Origin: Daldinia sp. FL1419
Lineage: Eukaryota > Ascomycota > Sordariomycetes > Xylariales > Hypoxylaceae
Direction: 5' to 3'
Assembly: GCA_025201765.1 (NCBI GenBank)
Contig: MU623646.1
Span: 1-22,395, forward strand
DNA length: 22,395 nucleotides
Shown here: in pieces, positions 1 through 11,226 of the stretch
Numbering within the stretch: position 1 is the stretch's first letter
How the letters are laid out: every line of letters begins with the position of its first letter
Position numbers and translations under genes: made by a program
Notes under the pieces: model-generated
The model's database searches: none
What the model was told of the DNA's origin: nothing
Seen by the model: the letters and a program-made list of their open reading frames with translations, nothing else

Positions 1-1890
1 TTAATAATTATTCAATCTAATTTATTATATCCAACTTTTATAAGAACATAATAAAATTAATCTATAACTAAATAATTAAAATATTTATATATTTATTATA
101 ATTCTTCTTTAATTAAATAATAATATATAACTATTTACTTTTTATTATTAAATAAAAACCATAAATATCCCCATTTTTAAATAATAAAATAATATTTATT
201 CTTATAAATAAATATATTTTCAATATTATTTAAAAAAATCCCCAAATAATCCATATTATAAAAATATAATAAAAATAATATATTACAAAACATAATATAA
301 AACTAAATAATTTTAAATAGGGTAAATACATTAATAATACTAAAATTCCCTTATTTTAAATAATTACTAAATTATATAATATATATTCTTATTATAAATA
401 TATCCATTTTAATATTAAAATATATATATTATAATATTTTCATTTACATTTCACTTCTTAATAATATTCCAATTATTCCAATATTAAATAAAATACTTTA
501 AAATATATAAGAATATTAATTTTTAAAATAAAATATAAAAGGGGGATTTAAGATTATATTTACAAAATATTTATAATTATTACTAAAAATATTTATTATA
601 ATAAACATATAAAGAGTTATTTAATTTGTAAAAATATTAATAATTTAAGAACCATTAATTTTATTATAATCTATAAAATATTATATAATTAATAATTAAT
701 CCTAATTATTATCATTATATTTATTATTAATATATTATATATACCATATATTAAAATTATTATTATTACCATTATTATTATTATTATTATAATTAATATC
801 AATTTTTTTATAATTAATAAAAAAAATTACAAAATCCTCTTTAATATTTCCTATTTCTTATTCCTATATATATTAATACTATTTATTATATTTATTATAT
901 TATTTATATATAAAATACTTAATAAACCAATAACTTAACTTACCATAAATAAAACACTTTTTCTTTCTATTCCCATTATTAAAATATTTTTAATTATTAA
1001 AATATTTATTTTTACCTTAATTTATTTAATAAAATTTTTAATTATTTCAATAAATTTAATTAATATAATAATAATTATTTTTTATTTTATACTTATTAAA
1101 AAAGCTTTAATATACATTATTTATTATCATTTAAAAATCAGTACAAACACTTTCAAATATATTAAATTATTAAAAAAAAATGGATAAAAATGTTAAATAT
1201 CCTTATATAACATAATATAAGCCTTTTTTAAAATAAATTTCCTCAATATAATTAATTAATAAATTTTTATAAATATATTATATTTAAATAATTAATATTT
1301 TAAGACATTTAAATAAAATCTTTCCAAAATTATTTTATATAACATTTTTAATTATTATATTTTTTTATTTAAATATATATATTTAAAGATTTTTATTTAT
1401 ATAGAAAAAATTGTATATTTTATTAATTATTATATTAAAATTAAAATCTTATTATATAAGATATTTGTAAAAGAATTTTAAAATTATTCCTTTTAATATA
1501 ATATTATAAATATTAATATATAAATTAAATTTAATTTTAAACTTATAATAATAAAATAAAAAGATTTAAATTTATTCATTTAATATTTTATACTTTTTAT
1601 TTCTAAATTTAAAATTATTATTAAAATATAATTTAATTAAAAAATTAAGAAATTAAAATCTTTATATTACTAATTACTCTTTTTATCCATAAATAAATAA
1701 TTTTGTAATAAACTATTATATTATTCTTAATTAAATTTCTATCTTATTTATATATTAATCTTATTATATAGGGTTATTTATTAGGAATATTTAAGTTAAT
1801 TGATGTTAAAGAATTGTTTAAATTTATTAAAATACTTAAAATACTTAAAAAATTATTTATTATTATATTAAAAATATTAATTATTATGGT
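1..1890. other. AT-rich, gene-free, RIP-like DNA
   Basis: This stretch is almost entirely A and T, with stop codons dense in every frame. I see no gene, RNA gene or intact transposon. Large parts of the first kilobase keep C but have lost most G on the plus strand, as expected if Cs on the minus strand were mutated. A short (ATT)n microsatellite lies near 757-790. RIP is inferred from composition and from the changes seen between repeat copies elsewhere in the window, not from a calculated index. Confidence 0.8.
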
Positions 1891-1909
1891 ACTTGAAGAA
1901 TTTATAGAA

Positions 1910-2000
1910 CCTGTTGAGGTATTGGAATGGGTTGAGATATTAGAATAGGTTAAGGTGTTGGAATTGGCTAAGGTATTAGAATTAATTGGGGTATTTAAAG
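1910..2000. repeat. 18-bp minisatellite, about five units
   Basis: Five consecutive imperfect units of about 18 bp follow the pattern GGTTGAGGTATTGGAATG. Differences are mostly G/A and C/T transitions. The strand shown has very few Cs. An 18-bp period would preserve a reading frame, so this may be the relic of a repetitive coding segment, but the present copy has in-frame stops and nothing coding can be claimed. Confidence 0.7.
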
Positions 2001-3029
2001 TATTAATTAAGGATTTATAAATTATATTGGATAAGGTTATATAATTATAATTAGAAATTATAATATTAATATTATTATTACTAATTTTGTTTTAATTATA
2101 ATAATTTTTATTATAACTTTTAATAAATATAAATATATTAGGTTAATTAAAGATTTAAATTTAAAGGGATAAATTTTTAATAAATTATTTACTTTATTTT
2201 AAGGGAATTTAAAGAATAAATTTATATTAATAATAACCATAAATATATATAAATTATTTTGTATTATTTTAATAAAAATATTATAAAATTTAAAATATTC
2301 TTTAATTTTAATATATAATAGATATTAAATTTTAATAAAATGGGTTAGGATCTAATTATAGAAATCATTTTTAAAAATACATTATAAACCTTTATTAATT
2401 ATATTTTTATTATAGCTTATTATATTTTTGATTATATATATATTAATTTAGGTTATTAAAACAATTATTATATTATTTATATTAAAATTAATACTTAATT
2501 GTTTATTATTAATATATTTTAATTAAAATTCCTTTACTAATTTAATTATATTAATTATTAATTATAATAAATTTAAAAAAATGGGTAAAATATAATATTA
2601 TAATTAAAATAATAAAAATATTAATTATTATAATAAAATAATAATGAAAAAGAAATAGGTAAATATATTGTTATAAAAAAAAACTATACTGATTTTATTT
2701 TGTAAAATTATTTTATAAGATGTTAAATTATTCTTTTTTTAAATGTTGAACTTTTAGGTAATAATAATTATAATTATAATATATAAAATTTTTTAAGTAA
2801 GGTTAAAAAAAAATTTAAATAAAATTTAAAATTTATTAATAAAATCAAAATATAATATAATTTTTAATATTATTATCTTTTTTTAATATGTTATAATATT
2901 ATAACAAATATAAATGTATATTATAAATATAAATATATAATAAATATATAATAATTTAATTAATATAAATTTCTCCAAAACTATTTTACTAACAAAAAAA
3001 ATCTTAATATTACTTATTTATATGTGATA
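2001..3029. other. AT-rich, gene-free DNA
   Basis: Very AT-rich sequence with no open frame of useful length. No repeat boundary or RNA gene could be recognised. Confidence 0.75.
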
Positions 3030-3245
3030 AATATGTATTTCAGACTGTAAATTTAACGTTAAAACTATTTTTACCTTTTAAAAATCTTAAGTTAGCGCGA
3101 GTTATTTCCAAAACCATATATAATAATATGAAATTCCGGGTTTAAAAGTATGTATTAGAACATGAAATTTCAAGATCACTCGCCTTTTCTTGTCAGGATT
3201 TAATGTTGAAGCTGTTTTTTCCCTTTCAAATATTTAATTGGTTTG
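3030..3245. repeat. Less degraded patch with two related segments
   Basis: This patch of about 215 bp keeps far more G and C than its surroundings, including CGCG and CCGGG. Two segments, near 3045-3092 and 3190-3235, align with each other as imperfect direct copies about 145 bp apart. Both contain a variant of ATTTAACGTTAAAACT followed by a T-rich tract and ACCTTTTAAA or CCCTTTCAAA. Most differences are transitions. It is probably the remains of a tandemly repeated or mobile sequence. The family is not recognised. Confidence 0.45.
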
Positions 3246-4404
3246 TAATTAATTTATTATTAATTATTAATTAATATTAGATAGATAAGGTACCATTGTA
3301 TATAATAGTAAAAATAAAGATATTTATAAATTTAATTAAAAATGATATAATTTAAGAAAGAATATATTTTGATTTCCAATTAAAATATATGGAATTAAAT
3401 ATAAGATTAAAGTGGGTTTATATTACTATGGTCATATAATCAACATTCCCACAAAATATAAAAAATATATATTTCCTTTATTTATTAACGTAAAATAATT
3501 TTCAATTATTTAATAATAGCCCAATATTTAAAATTAAATTCCAAAAAAATAAAAGCCCTTAATACCTAAATTAAATAATAAATAAATAATTAAATATAAA
3601 AATTTAATTATATTAATTTAAATCCCTAAAATTTATATTTATATATCTTTATTAACAATTTATTTACAAATAATAAAAACCTAAATTTATAAATTAATTA
3701 TATTATTATATTAAATAATAAAAAATTAACCAACCAAAATAATAAAATCTAAATTATTAATAATATTATCCATTAAATATCTATTAAATATAAATATATC
3801 ACCCAAAATATACTTACCAACAAAATCTACAAAATAATTTAAAACTTTAATATTAAATATATTATTTATTATATAATTAATACCATTTTAAAATACCTCT
3901 TACTACCTAAAATTCTATTAATTTTATATATTAATTCTTTTTTTTTATATCAATACCTCATCCAAATTGGTAATACCATTAAAAAAAAATTAATAATATC
4001 CAATAAATCCATAATACATACAATCCTATAAACATTATAATAAAAGTATCTTTAAATACAATTATATAAATATTAATAAAAAATAATTAAATTAACTTAT
4101 AACTAAAAGGATAAATAAAATAAAAATTAAATATTAAATTTATAATATAATTATAAAAAGAAAATAAAGTAAATAATGATTATATAATTTATATATTTTA
4201 ATATAATATATTATAATTAAAAAGTACTTATATATTTAATATTATATAAAAATAAATTCCCCACATATCTCTTTCTTAGATAACTTTCTTCCTTAAACAA
4301 CTTCAATATACCAGTTTCACCCCTATTGTTATTTATTTTATTATTAATTTGCTTTTATCTTACGTACGTACCTACCAACAATTATATTAACCATATTATT
4401 ATTA
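3246..4404. other. AT-rich DNA with a G-free tract
   Basis: No gene is visible. The main feature is a tract from 3556 to 3968 without a single G on the plus strand, although by hand count it contains about 48 Cs. That is extreme single-strand mutation and is discussed as a finding. Confidence 0.8.
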
Positions 4405-5005
4405 TTTTTATTTATTACTACCCCGCTTTACCTAGAATATATTACAGGTATCCGGTCTATCTCTTAGTATTTATTCTGGGTAAGAATTATATTCCAGAAA
4501 AAATCTATTTATTACCTATTTAAATAAATTATATTATTATAATTTTGATTTTATCTTATATTCTTATTAAAATTTACCTTTTAATAGAAATAATTAAATC
4601 TTAATATAAAAAAATATTTTATATATTATAATGTTAACTATATGAAATAATGTGGCAGCAGCCCAGGTGTAGGGTAATAATAAAATTTAAAATAATTTTA
4701 TTATTTTTTTTAATAAATAATAAAAATGTTATTATATTGTAAAGAAATTGTTTTGGAAGAAGGTTGGGATATATATAATTTATATAAGGTATAAATATAT
4801 ATGAATGATCTTATATTTCTATGAAAAGCCATTATACATTCTTATTTTTATAACCTTTTTTTTAATATTATAATATTATATTTATTTTTTAAAATGGTTT
4901 AAAATGGTATTGTTAATTTGTAACTTTTCTTAATTAATTTTAATCTTTTTTGTATATTTTGTTTGTGCTCTACAATATTATAGTATAATATTACTATATT
5001 TATTA
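4405..5005 (-). mobile_element. Retroposon-like element, copy B (RIP-degraded)
   Basis: One of three copies of the same dispersed element; the others are at 6889-7323 and 15508-16107. Reading the minus strand, the 3' end is at the low coordinate and carries the landmark GGGGTAGTAATAAA followed by an A/T-rich tail. The body then runs through the block around 4440-4500 (ACAGGTATCCGG) and the block around 4650-4675 (GGCAGCAGCCCAGGTG). Similarity to copy C continues to about 5005, so this copy is near full length compared with copy A. Differences from copies A and C are mainly transitions. There is no coding capacity. A SINE or the 3' end of a LINE would fit; no Pol III boxes could be identified. 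Confidence 0.6.
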
Positions 5006-5272
5006 TGTTCACGGTCTAATATTATTTTAAAAAACCTATTTTATTTTTATATATATATTATATTAAGTAAAAAAAAGTTTATATATTTATAAATATTTTA
5101 TTATTTTTCCAATATTATTTTATTATTAATTTTTTTTAAATATTTTAATCTTTTTGTTAGAAATTATTATGATATTTTAGATTTAATGTATTATTTTAAT
5201 ATTATATTATATTGGGATTATAATCTTAGTACAGCTATACATTATAAAGATGATTTATTTGTTGAAAATGGG

Positions 5273-5314
5273 GAACTGCACAAAGAGCGTAGCTACGCTT
5301 TTCCAGTGCAGTTC
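5273..5314. repeat. 42-bp hairpin flanked by TGGG repeats
   Basis: A nested inverted repeat stands out in an otherwise AT-rich stretch. The outer arms are GAACTGCAC (5273-5281) and GTGCAGTTC (5306-5314). The inner core contains AGCGTAGCTACGCT, a perfect 14-bp palindrome. The 4-bp sequence TGGG sits directly on both sides (5269-5272 and 5315-5318), as a target duplication would. The hairpin is not RIP-mutated although its surroundings are, which suggests a late arrival or protection by its small size. Confidence 0.7.
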
Positions 5315-5318
5315 TGGG

Positions 5319-5689
5319 AATTAATTATTAAGGCTTTATTACAATTCTTTTAAGATTTTTAAATCCTTAAGAAATTTATTAAAGAATTATTAATAATATT
5401 TGATAATTATTTTTATTATATTTAATCCTTTACTTATTAAATTTATAATTCTTATATATTCTAATTAGTTTTTTGGGGCTGATTGCTTTGTGACCAGTTT
5501 TACTTTCAGGATTAATTATTCTTATTTTATAATTATTAATTAAATATTTAATAATAAATATAATTTTTAAATTAAAAAAAATTATTAAATTAAAATAATA
5601 TAATTATTATTATATTTATTATTCTAATTTACTTAAATTATAATAAATTGGGGTAATATATTTATATAATAAATCTTACTTTATAAAAA
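5319..5689. other. AT-rich DNA, nothing recognised
   Basis: Very AT-rich sequence between the hairpin and the start of the tandem array. A short patch of higher G+C near 5475-5510 (GGGGCTGATTGC) could not be matched to any other feature in the window. Confidence 0.6.
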
Positions 5690-8400
5690 TCTTATCAACT
5701 TCCTTAAAACCAAATCTTTTAGGTTTCCATAATTCTTTTAGATATAAATAAATTTTCAAAAATTATTTTTTTTATTTGATCAATATAAGTTCTTTAAATT
5801 TTATATAATTAATTTCTTTATAAAGCTTTATTTAATAATATATAATTTTAATCTTTTTTTAAATATAATCTTTTATAAATTATTACTATTTACAAACAAT
5901 TATATATAAGAATTTATTCTACCTAATTATTCTATTTTCTTCTTTAGGATATAGTCACTTTACATCCTCTTTCTTATATAACCTTTGGCCTATTATAGGG
6001 TAATTGAAATGTAGGGTATATCTTATAAAAGTTATTAAAGTTCCAATCTAAAAGTTTAAATCCTAAATTAAAACTCCTATATAATATTAAATTGGTATAA
6101 TGTAAGTATGTGGTTATAATACACAATAGGGATATGTAGTAGAAATATGTAATAGGAGTTATTCTGAAAGACCTTAATAAACACACTTATAAAATTTACA
6201 TATATTCATTTAAATATAAATAAACCTTCAAAAATTACTTTCCTACCTAATTAATTTAAATCATAAATAATTCTTTAAAAATTGTTTTTATATAACTTCA
6301 TATAAATAATATACATTATTTTAGCTTATATCCTCATTATACGCGTTACCATTGTAGAGCAATTACATATAGTAGCTTTTCTACCTAATCATCTTAATAC
6401 CTTTTTCAAGATATAATCATCTTACATCCTCAATTCGTACAACCTTTGGTTGCTATAGGTTAGTTAAAGTGTAGGGCATATCCTACAAAAACTATTAGAG
6501 CTCCTATTCAATATATAAACCCTTAAGAATTTATTTTTATCTAATTAAATTAAATTCATAACCATTAACCTATTTAACTTTTTTTATAACTTTTTACTAT
6601 AATTTATAATTTTCTAATTTTTTATTAAATATATCTTCTATTCTATCTCTTAAACATTAGTTACCATTACAAACAATTACTATTATTAATCCTACTATTT
6701 AATTATTTTAATATCTTTTTTAAAATATAGGTAATCACCTTATATCTTTTATTTTATTTATACCTTTTAACTTATTATATAGCAATTAAAATACAAAGTA
6801 TATCCTGTAAAAGCTATTAAAGCTAATATTAACCCTAAATTAAAGCTCTTATTTAATATATAGGCCCTCAAAAATTAATTTTTATTTATTTTATTTATTT
6901 ATTACTACCCCAATTTACCTAGAATATATTACAGGTATCCGGTCCATCTCTTAGTATTTGTTCTGGGTAAGAACTGTGTTCCGGAGAAAACCTACTTACC
7001 ACCTATTTAAATAAATTATATTATTATAATTTTAATTTTATCTTATATTTTTATTAGAATTTACCTTTTAATAGAAATAATTAAATTTTAATATAGAAAA
7101 ATATTTTATATGTTATAATGCCAATTACGTGAAGTGATATGGCGGCGGCCCGGGTGTGGGGCAACAACGAAATCCAAGATAGCTTCATTATTTTCTTTAA
7201 TAAATCACAAAAATATTACTACATTATAAAGAAGTTATTCCGGGGGAAGGCCGGGGTATATGCAGTCTATATAAGGTATAAATATATGTGAATAACTTCA
7301 CATCTCTGTGAAAAGCCATCAAATAATTTTTATTTAATTAAATTAAATTCTTTATTATAATAAACTAAGATAATATAATTATGTAATTAAAATTACCTTA
7401 CAAAACCCTATTAATTTTTATTGAATAAATCATTTTAAGTTTTCCACAAGTTTTTTAGGTATAAATAGGCCTTTAAAAGTTGTTTTTTACCTAATTAATT
7501 TAAATTTATTATAGTTCTTTTAGGATTGCCTTTATATAGTTTTATATATTAATATATACCTTTCTTACCTTTTATTAAATATAAATTTTTTAAAAACAAG
7601 CTACCATTATTAATAATTACTTCTATTAATTATTTTATTTAATTACTTTACTAACTTCTTCAAAATATAATTTATAATAAACTAACCAAAATATAGGGCA
7701 GGACATATCCTACAAAAGCTATTAAAATTCAAATTCAATATATAGGGTTTTAAGAGTTATTTACTTATCTAATTAAATTAAATTTTTAAACATAAAATTA
7801 TTAGTTGTCTTGTAGAGCTTCATACAATAATATTTGTTTTTCTTACCTTTTATTAAATATAACCTTTTTAAAAATACGCTACCGTTATTAATAATTATTT
7901 TTATTAATAATTTTATTTAATTACTTTAATACTTTTATAACAATATAATTACCTTATATCTTTTATTTTATTTGATTTCTTAATTATTATAGGGTAGTTA
8001 AAATGTAGGGCAGGGCATATCCTACAAGAACTATTAAAACTCCTATTTAATATATAAACCTACAAGAATTAATTCTTATTTAATCAGATTAAGTTCTTTA
8101 AAATTATTATTTCTTTTATAATTTTTATAATAATTTATGAATTCTCTCTCTTATTAAATATATTATTTATTTTACTTCTTAAGCACCAGTAATTACATAT
8201 AAAATATAAAATTATTTTTACATTTTTAATTAAATTTCTTTTTTAATTATTTTTATAATTAAATCACCCCAATTACATAATTTTTTTTTTTTTTAAAAAG
8301 TAATTCTTATAGAGGTTTGTAATTTAATATAATTACATAATTAAAGTTGTAAAATTTTATTAGCCTTTATGGAGTTAGTTTTTCTAAAGTTTCTACAAGC
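5690..8400 (+). repeat. Tandem array of long units (about 300-400 bp)
   Basis: Successive head-to-tail units begin with a variant of ATAAATAAGCCTTCAAAAG and end with a variant of CATATCCTACAAGAGCTATT followed by AAAGCTCCTATTCAAT. Units start near 5740, 6218, 6515, 6860 (interrupted by the retroposon at 6889-7323), 7460, 7725 and 8045. The middle carries a conserved block with TACCATTA and, near its end, AGGATATAGATACCTTATATC. Units differ mainly by transitions. Better preserved copies of the same unit lie at 15103-15507 and 16233-16640. There is no coding potential; a 70-codon minus-strand frame at 5974-6186 lies inside a unit and is chance. Confidence 0.75.
6889..7323 (-). mobile_element. 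Retroposon-like element, copy A (5'-truncated)
   Basis: This is the best preserved copy of the central part, with patches such as GGCGGCGGCCCGGGTG (near 7141) and CCGGGGGAAGGCCGGGG (near 7240). On the minus strand it ends in GGGGTAGTAATAAATAAATA, a (TAAA)n-type tail. It lacks the last 170 bp or so of 5' sequence present in copies B and C. The 13-bp sequence TAATTTTTATTTA flanks it exactly (6876-6888 and 7324-7336), interrupting a long array unit. A variable 5' end, a simple-repeat tail and a 13-bp duplication are hallmarks of target-primed retroposition. Confidence 0.7.
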
Positions 8401-10800
8401 TTTTTAATACATAAATAAGTTTTCAAAAATTATTTTCTTATTTAATTAGTTTAAGTTCTAAAACATAAAATTGTTAGTTTTTCTATAGTAATAAGTTGAG
8501 GTAATAGGGTTAGGATGAAATCCACCAATTTAACCCTTTTAATTAAGGTTTCTATAAGCTTTTTAATATATAAATAAACCTTCAAAAGTTATTTTCCTAT
8601 TTGATTAACTCAAATTCTTAAGTATAAAATTATTAGTTTCCTATAAAATTTTGTACAATAAAAATATAAGGTTAGGGTATATCTTACAAAAGCTATTAAA
8701 ATTCCTATCCAATTAAACCTCATATTCAACATAAATAAACCTTCAGAAGTTATTTTCTAATTTAATTAATTTAAATTCTTAAATATCAAATTATTAGTTT
8801 TTCTATAAAACTTTATACAATAAAGCTGCAGGGTATATCTTACAGAAATTCTTATTCAATTAAAACTTTTATTTAATTAGAGTTTTTGTTTAATTAAAGC
8901 TTATATTTAATATATAAGCTCTTAAAAATTATTTATTTATTTAATTAACTTAAGTTCTTAAATACAAAATTACCAATTTTTCCATAAAACTTCGTACAAT
9001 AAAAATGTAAGGTTAAGGCATATCTTATAAGAATTATTAAAACTCCTATTTAATATATAGATTTTTAAATGTTAATTCTTATTTAATTAAATTAAGTTCT
9101 TAAATACTAAATTATCAATTTTTCCATTAAAATTTATACAATAAAATACAAGGCATATCTTACAAGAGCTATTATTCAATTAAAATTTATGTTTAATATA
9201 TAAGCTTTTAAAAGTTATTTTTCTATCTAATTAATTTAAAAGTACCAAATTATTAATTTTCTATAAAGCTTTATACAATAAAAATGTAGGGTTAGGGAAT
9301 ATCCTGCAAGAACTATTAAAGCTTATACTCAATATAAATAAGCCTTTAAAAATTATTTTCCTATTTGATTAACTTAAATTAAGATATACCTAATTATTAA
9401 TTTTTCTATAAAGATTTATATAATAAAATTGCAAGGTATATCCTATAAAAGTTATTAAAACTTTTATTCAACATAAATAAACCTTCATAAATTATTTTCT
9501 TATTTAATTAGTTTAAAAATACCAAATTATTAATTCTTATAAAGCTTCATACAATAAAACTGCAAAGCATGTCTTACAAGAGCTATTAAAGCTTATATTT
9601 AATATAAATAAGCCTTTAAAAATTATTTCCTATTTGATCAACTTATATTTTCAAGTATAAAATCATTAATTTTTCATAAAACTTCGTACAATAAAACTAT
9701 AGGGCATATCTTGCAGGAACTTTTATTCAATTACAGCTCTTATTCAATTAAAACTCATATTTAACATAAATAAGCCATTAAAAATTGTTTTCCTATTTAA
9801 TTAATTTAAATTTTCCAATACAAAATCACTAATTTTTCTATAAAACTTTATACAATAAAAGTATAGGGTTAAAATATGTTTTGCAAAAACTATTAAAGCT
9901 CCTTAAAAGTTATTTTCTTATTTAATTAACTTAAAAGTACTAAATTATTAATTCCCATAGAGTTTTGTACGATAAAACTACAGGGCATATCTTACAGGAG
10001 CTTTTATTTAATTAAAACTTTTATCTAATTAAAGTTCTTATTCAATTAAAACTCATATTTAATATATAAGCTTTTAAAAATTGTTTTCTTATTTAATTAA
10101 CTTAAATTCTCAAAAATAAAATTGTTAATTTTTAAAATTATAGAATTTTGTACGATAAAAATGTAGGATTAAGGTATATCCTACAAGAGCTATTAAAGCT
10201 CCTTAAAAATTATTTTTTATCTAATCAACTCAAATTTTCTATAAAACTTTATACAATAAAACTACAGGGTATGTTCTACAAAAACTCCTATTCAATTAAA
10301 ACTTATATTCAATATATAAACCCTTAAAAGTTATTTGCCTATCTAATCAACTTAAGTTCTCAAATATAAAATCATCAATTTTTCCATAAAGATTCGTACA
10401 ATAAAAGTGTAAGGTTAGGACATATCCTAAAAGAGCTATTAAAATTCCTAATTAACATAAATAAATTTTAGAAATTGTTTTCTTATCTAATCAACTCAAA
10501 CTCTCAACCATAAAATCATTAATTTTCTATAAAGATTTATATAATAAAATTATAAGGCATATCTTACAGGAATTATTAAAGCTCCTGTTTAATTAGAGTT
10601 CTTATTTAATTAAAACTTATATTTAATATAAATAAATATTCAAAAATTATTTTCCTATTTAATCAACTTAAATTCTTAAAGATAAAATTGTTAAATTTTA
10701 AAATCATAGAATTTTGTATGATAAAAGTGTAGGGTTAGGGCATACTTTGCAAAAGTTATTAAAACTTAAATTCAATATAAATAAATTATTTTTTTATTTA
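8401..10800 (+). repeat. Tandem array of about 17 short units (about 150 bp)
   Basis: Units begin with ATAAATAAGCCTTTAAAAAT or a close variant near 8409, 8566, 8731, 8910, 9051, 9195, 9330, 9465, 9600, 9760, 9900, 10063, 10200, 10313, 10455, 10627 and 10777. Spacing runs from about 115 to 180 bp. Each unit continues with a Y-rich block, then ACTTCGTACAATAAAA, then AGGGCATATCTTACAGGAGC and CTATTAAAGCTCCTATTCAAT. Compared with the long units the middle block is missing, so the short unit looks like an internal deletion derivative. Length varies partly through extra copies of GCTCCTATTCAATTAAA at unit ends. Confidence 0.8.
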
Positions 10801-11034
10801 ATTAACTCATATTCTTACTAATGAAAAGGATGTACCCAATTATAAATATTTTCTTAAATTTTAAATTTTTAATATATTTTTTTACCTTTTATTAGTTTTT
10901 ATTAGCTTTTATTAGTTTATTAATTATTATTAATTTCTTATTAATTTCTTATTAATTTCTTATCAATTTCTTATCAATTTTATATAATAATTTATTAGAA
11001 AGTTTTAATATAATATACCGGATTTTATCTTGAA
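10801..11034 (+). repeat. Right flank of the short-unit array, first copy
   Basis: This segment starts around AAGGATGTACCCAATTATAA (near 10825) and ends at ACCGGATTTTATCTTGA. It is a diverged duplicate of 13466-14392 once the 751-bp transposon is removed from the latter. Inside it, near 10931-10980, the 11-bp unit TAATTTCTTAT is repeated about 4.5 times, against about 1.5 times in the other copy. It therefore also serves as the empty-site reference for the transposon at 13524-14274. Confidence 0.75.
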
Positions 11035-11226
11035 TTAATTAATCTTTTATTTAATTATTTAAATACCTTCTTCAATATATAATCACCTTACATCTAAATA
11101 ATTATTAAAACTCCTATTCAATTAGGACTCCTATTCAATTAAAGCTCCTATTCAATTAAAATTCTTAATTAATAATAATTAAAGCTCTTATTCAATAATA
11201 ATTAAAACTCCTGTTCAATACCCTAA
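11035..11226 (+). repeat. Array fragment with 17-bp minirepeats
   Basis: The left part matches the middle of a long array unit (a variant of CTTCTTCAATATATAATCAC). From about 11105 to 11215 the segment consists of successive variants of GCTCCTATTCAATTAAA, the tail motif of the array units, repeated roughly seven times with small insertions. Confidence 0.65.

Noticed and set aside
4326..4523. 65-codon plus-strand frame
   Set aside because: It lies across the end of retroposon copy B, is made of residues from AT-rich codons, and is not kept open in copies A or C.
5974..6186. 70-codon minus-strand frame
   Set aside because: It falls inside a tandem array unit and is not conserved in other units, so it is a chance frame.
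6889..7323. Solo LTR
   Set aside because: The simple-repeat tail, 5' truncation and 13-bp duplication fit a non-LTR retroposon; no TG...CA ends or 4-6 bp duplications were seen.
8401..10800. CRISPR array
   Set aside because: Units are about 150 bp, similar along their whole length, without unique spacers, and the window is eukaryotic.
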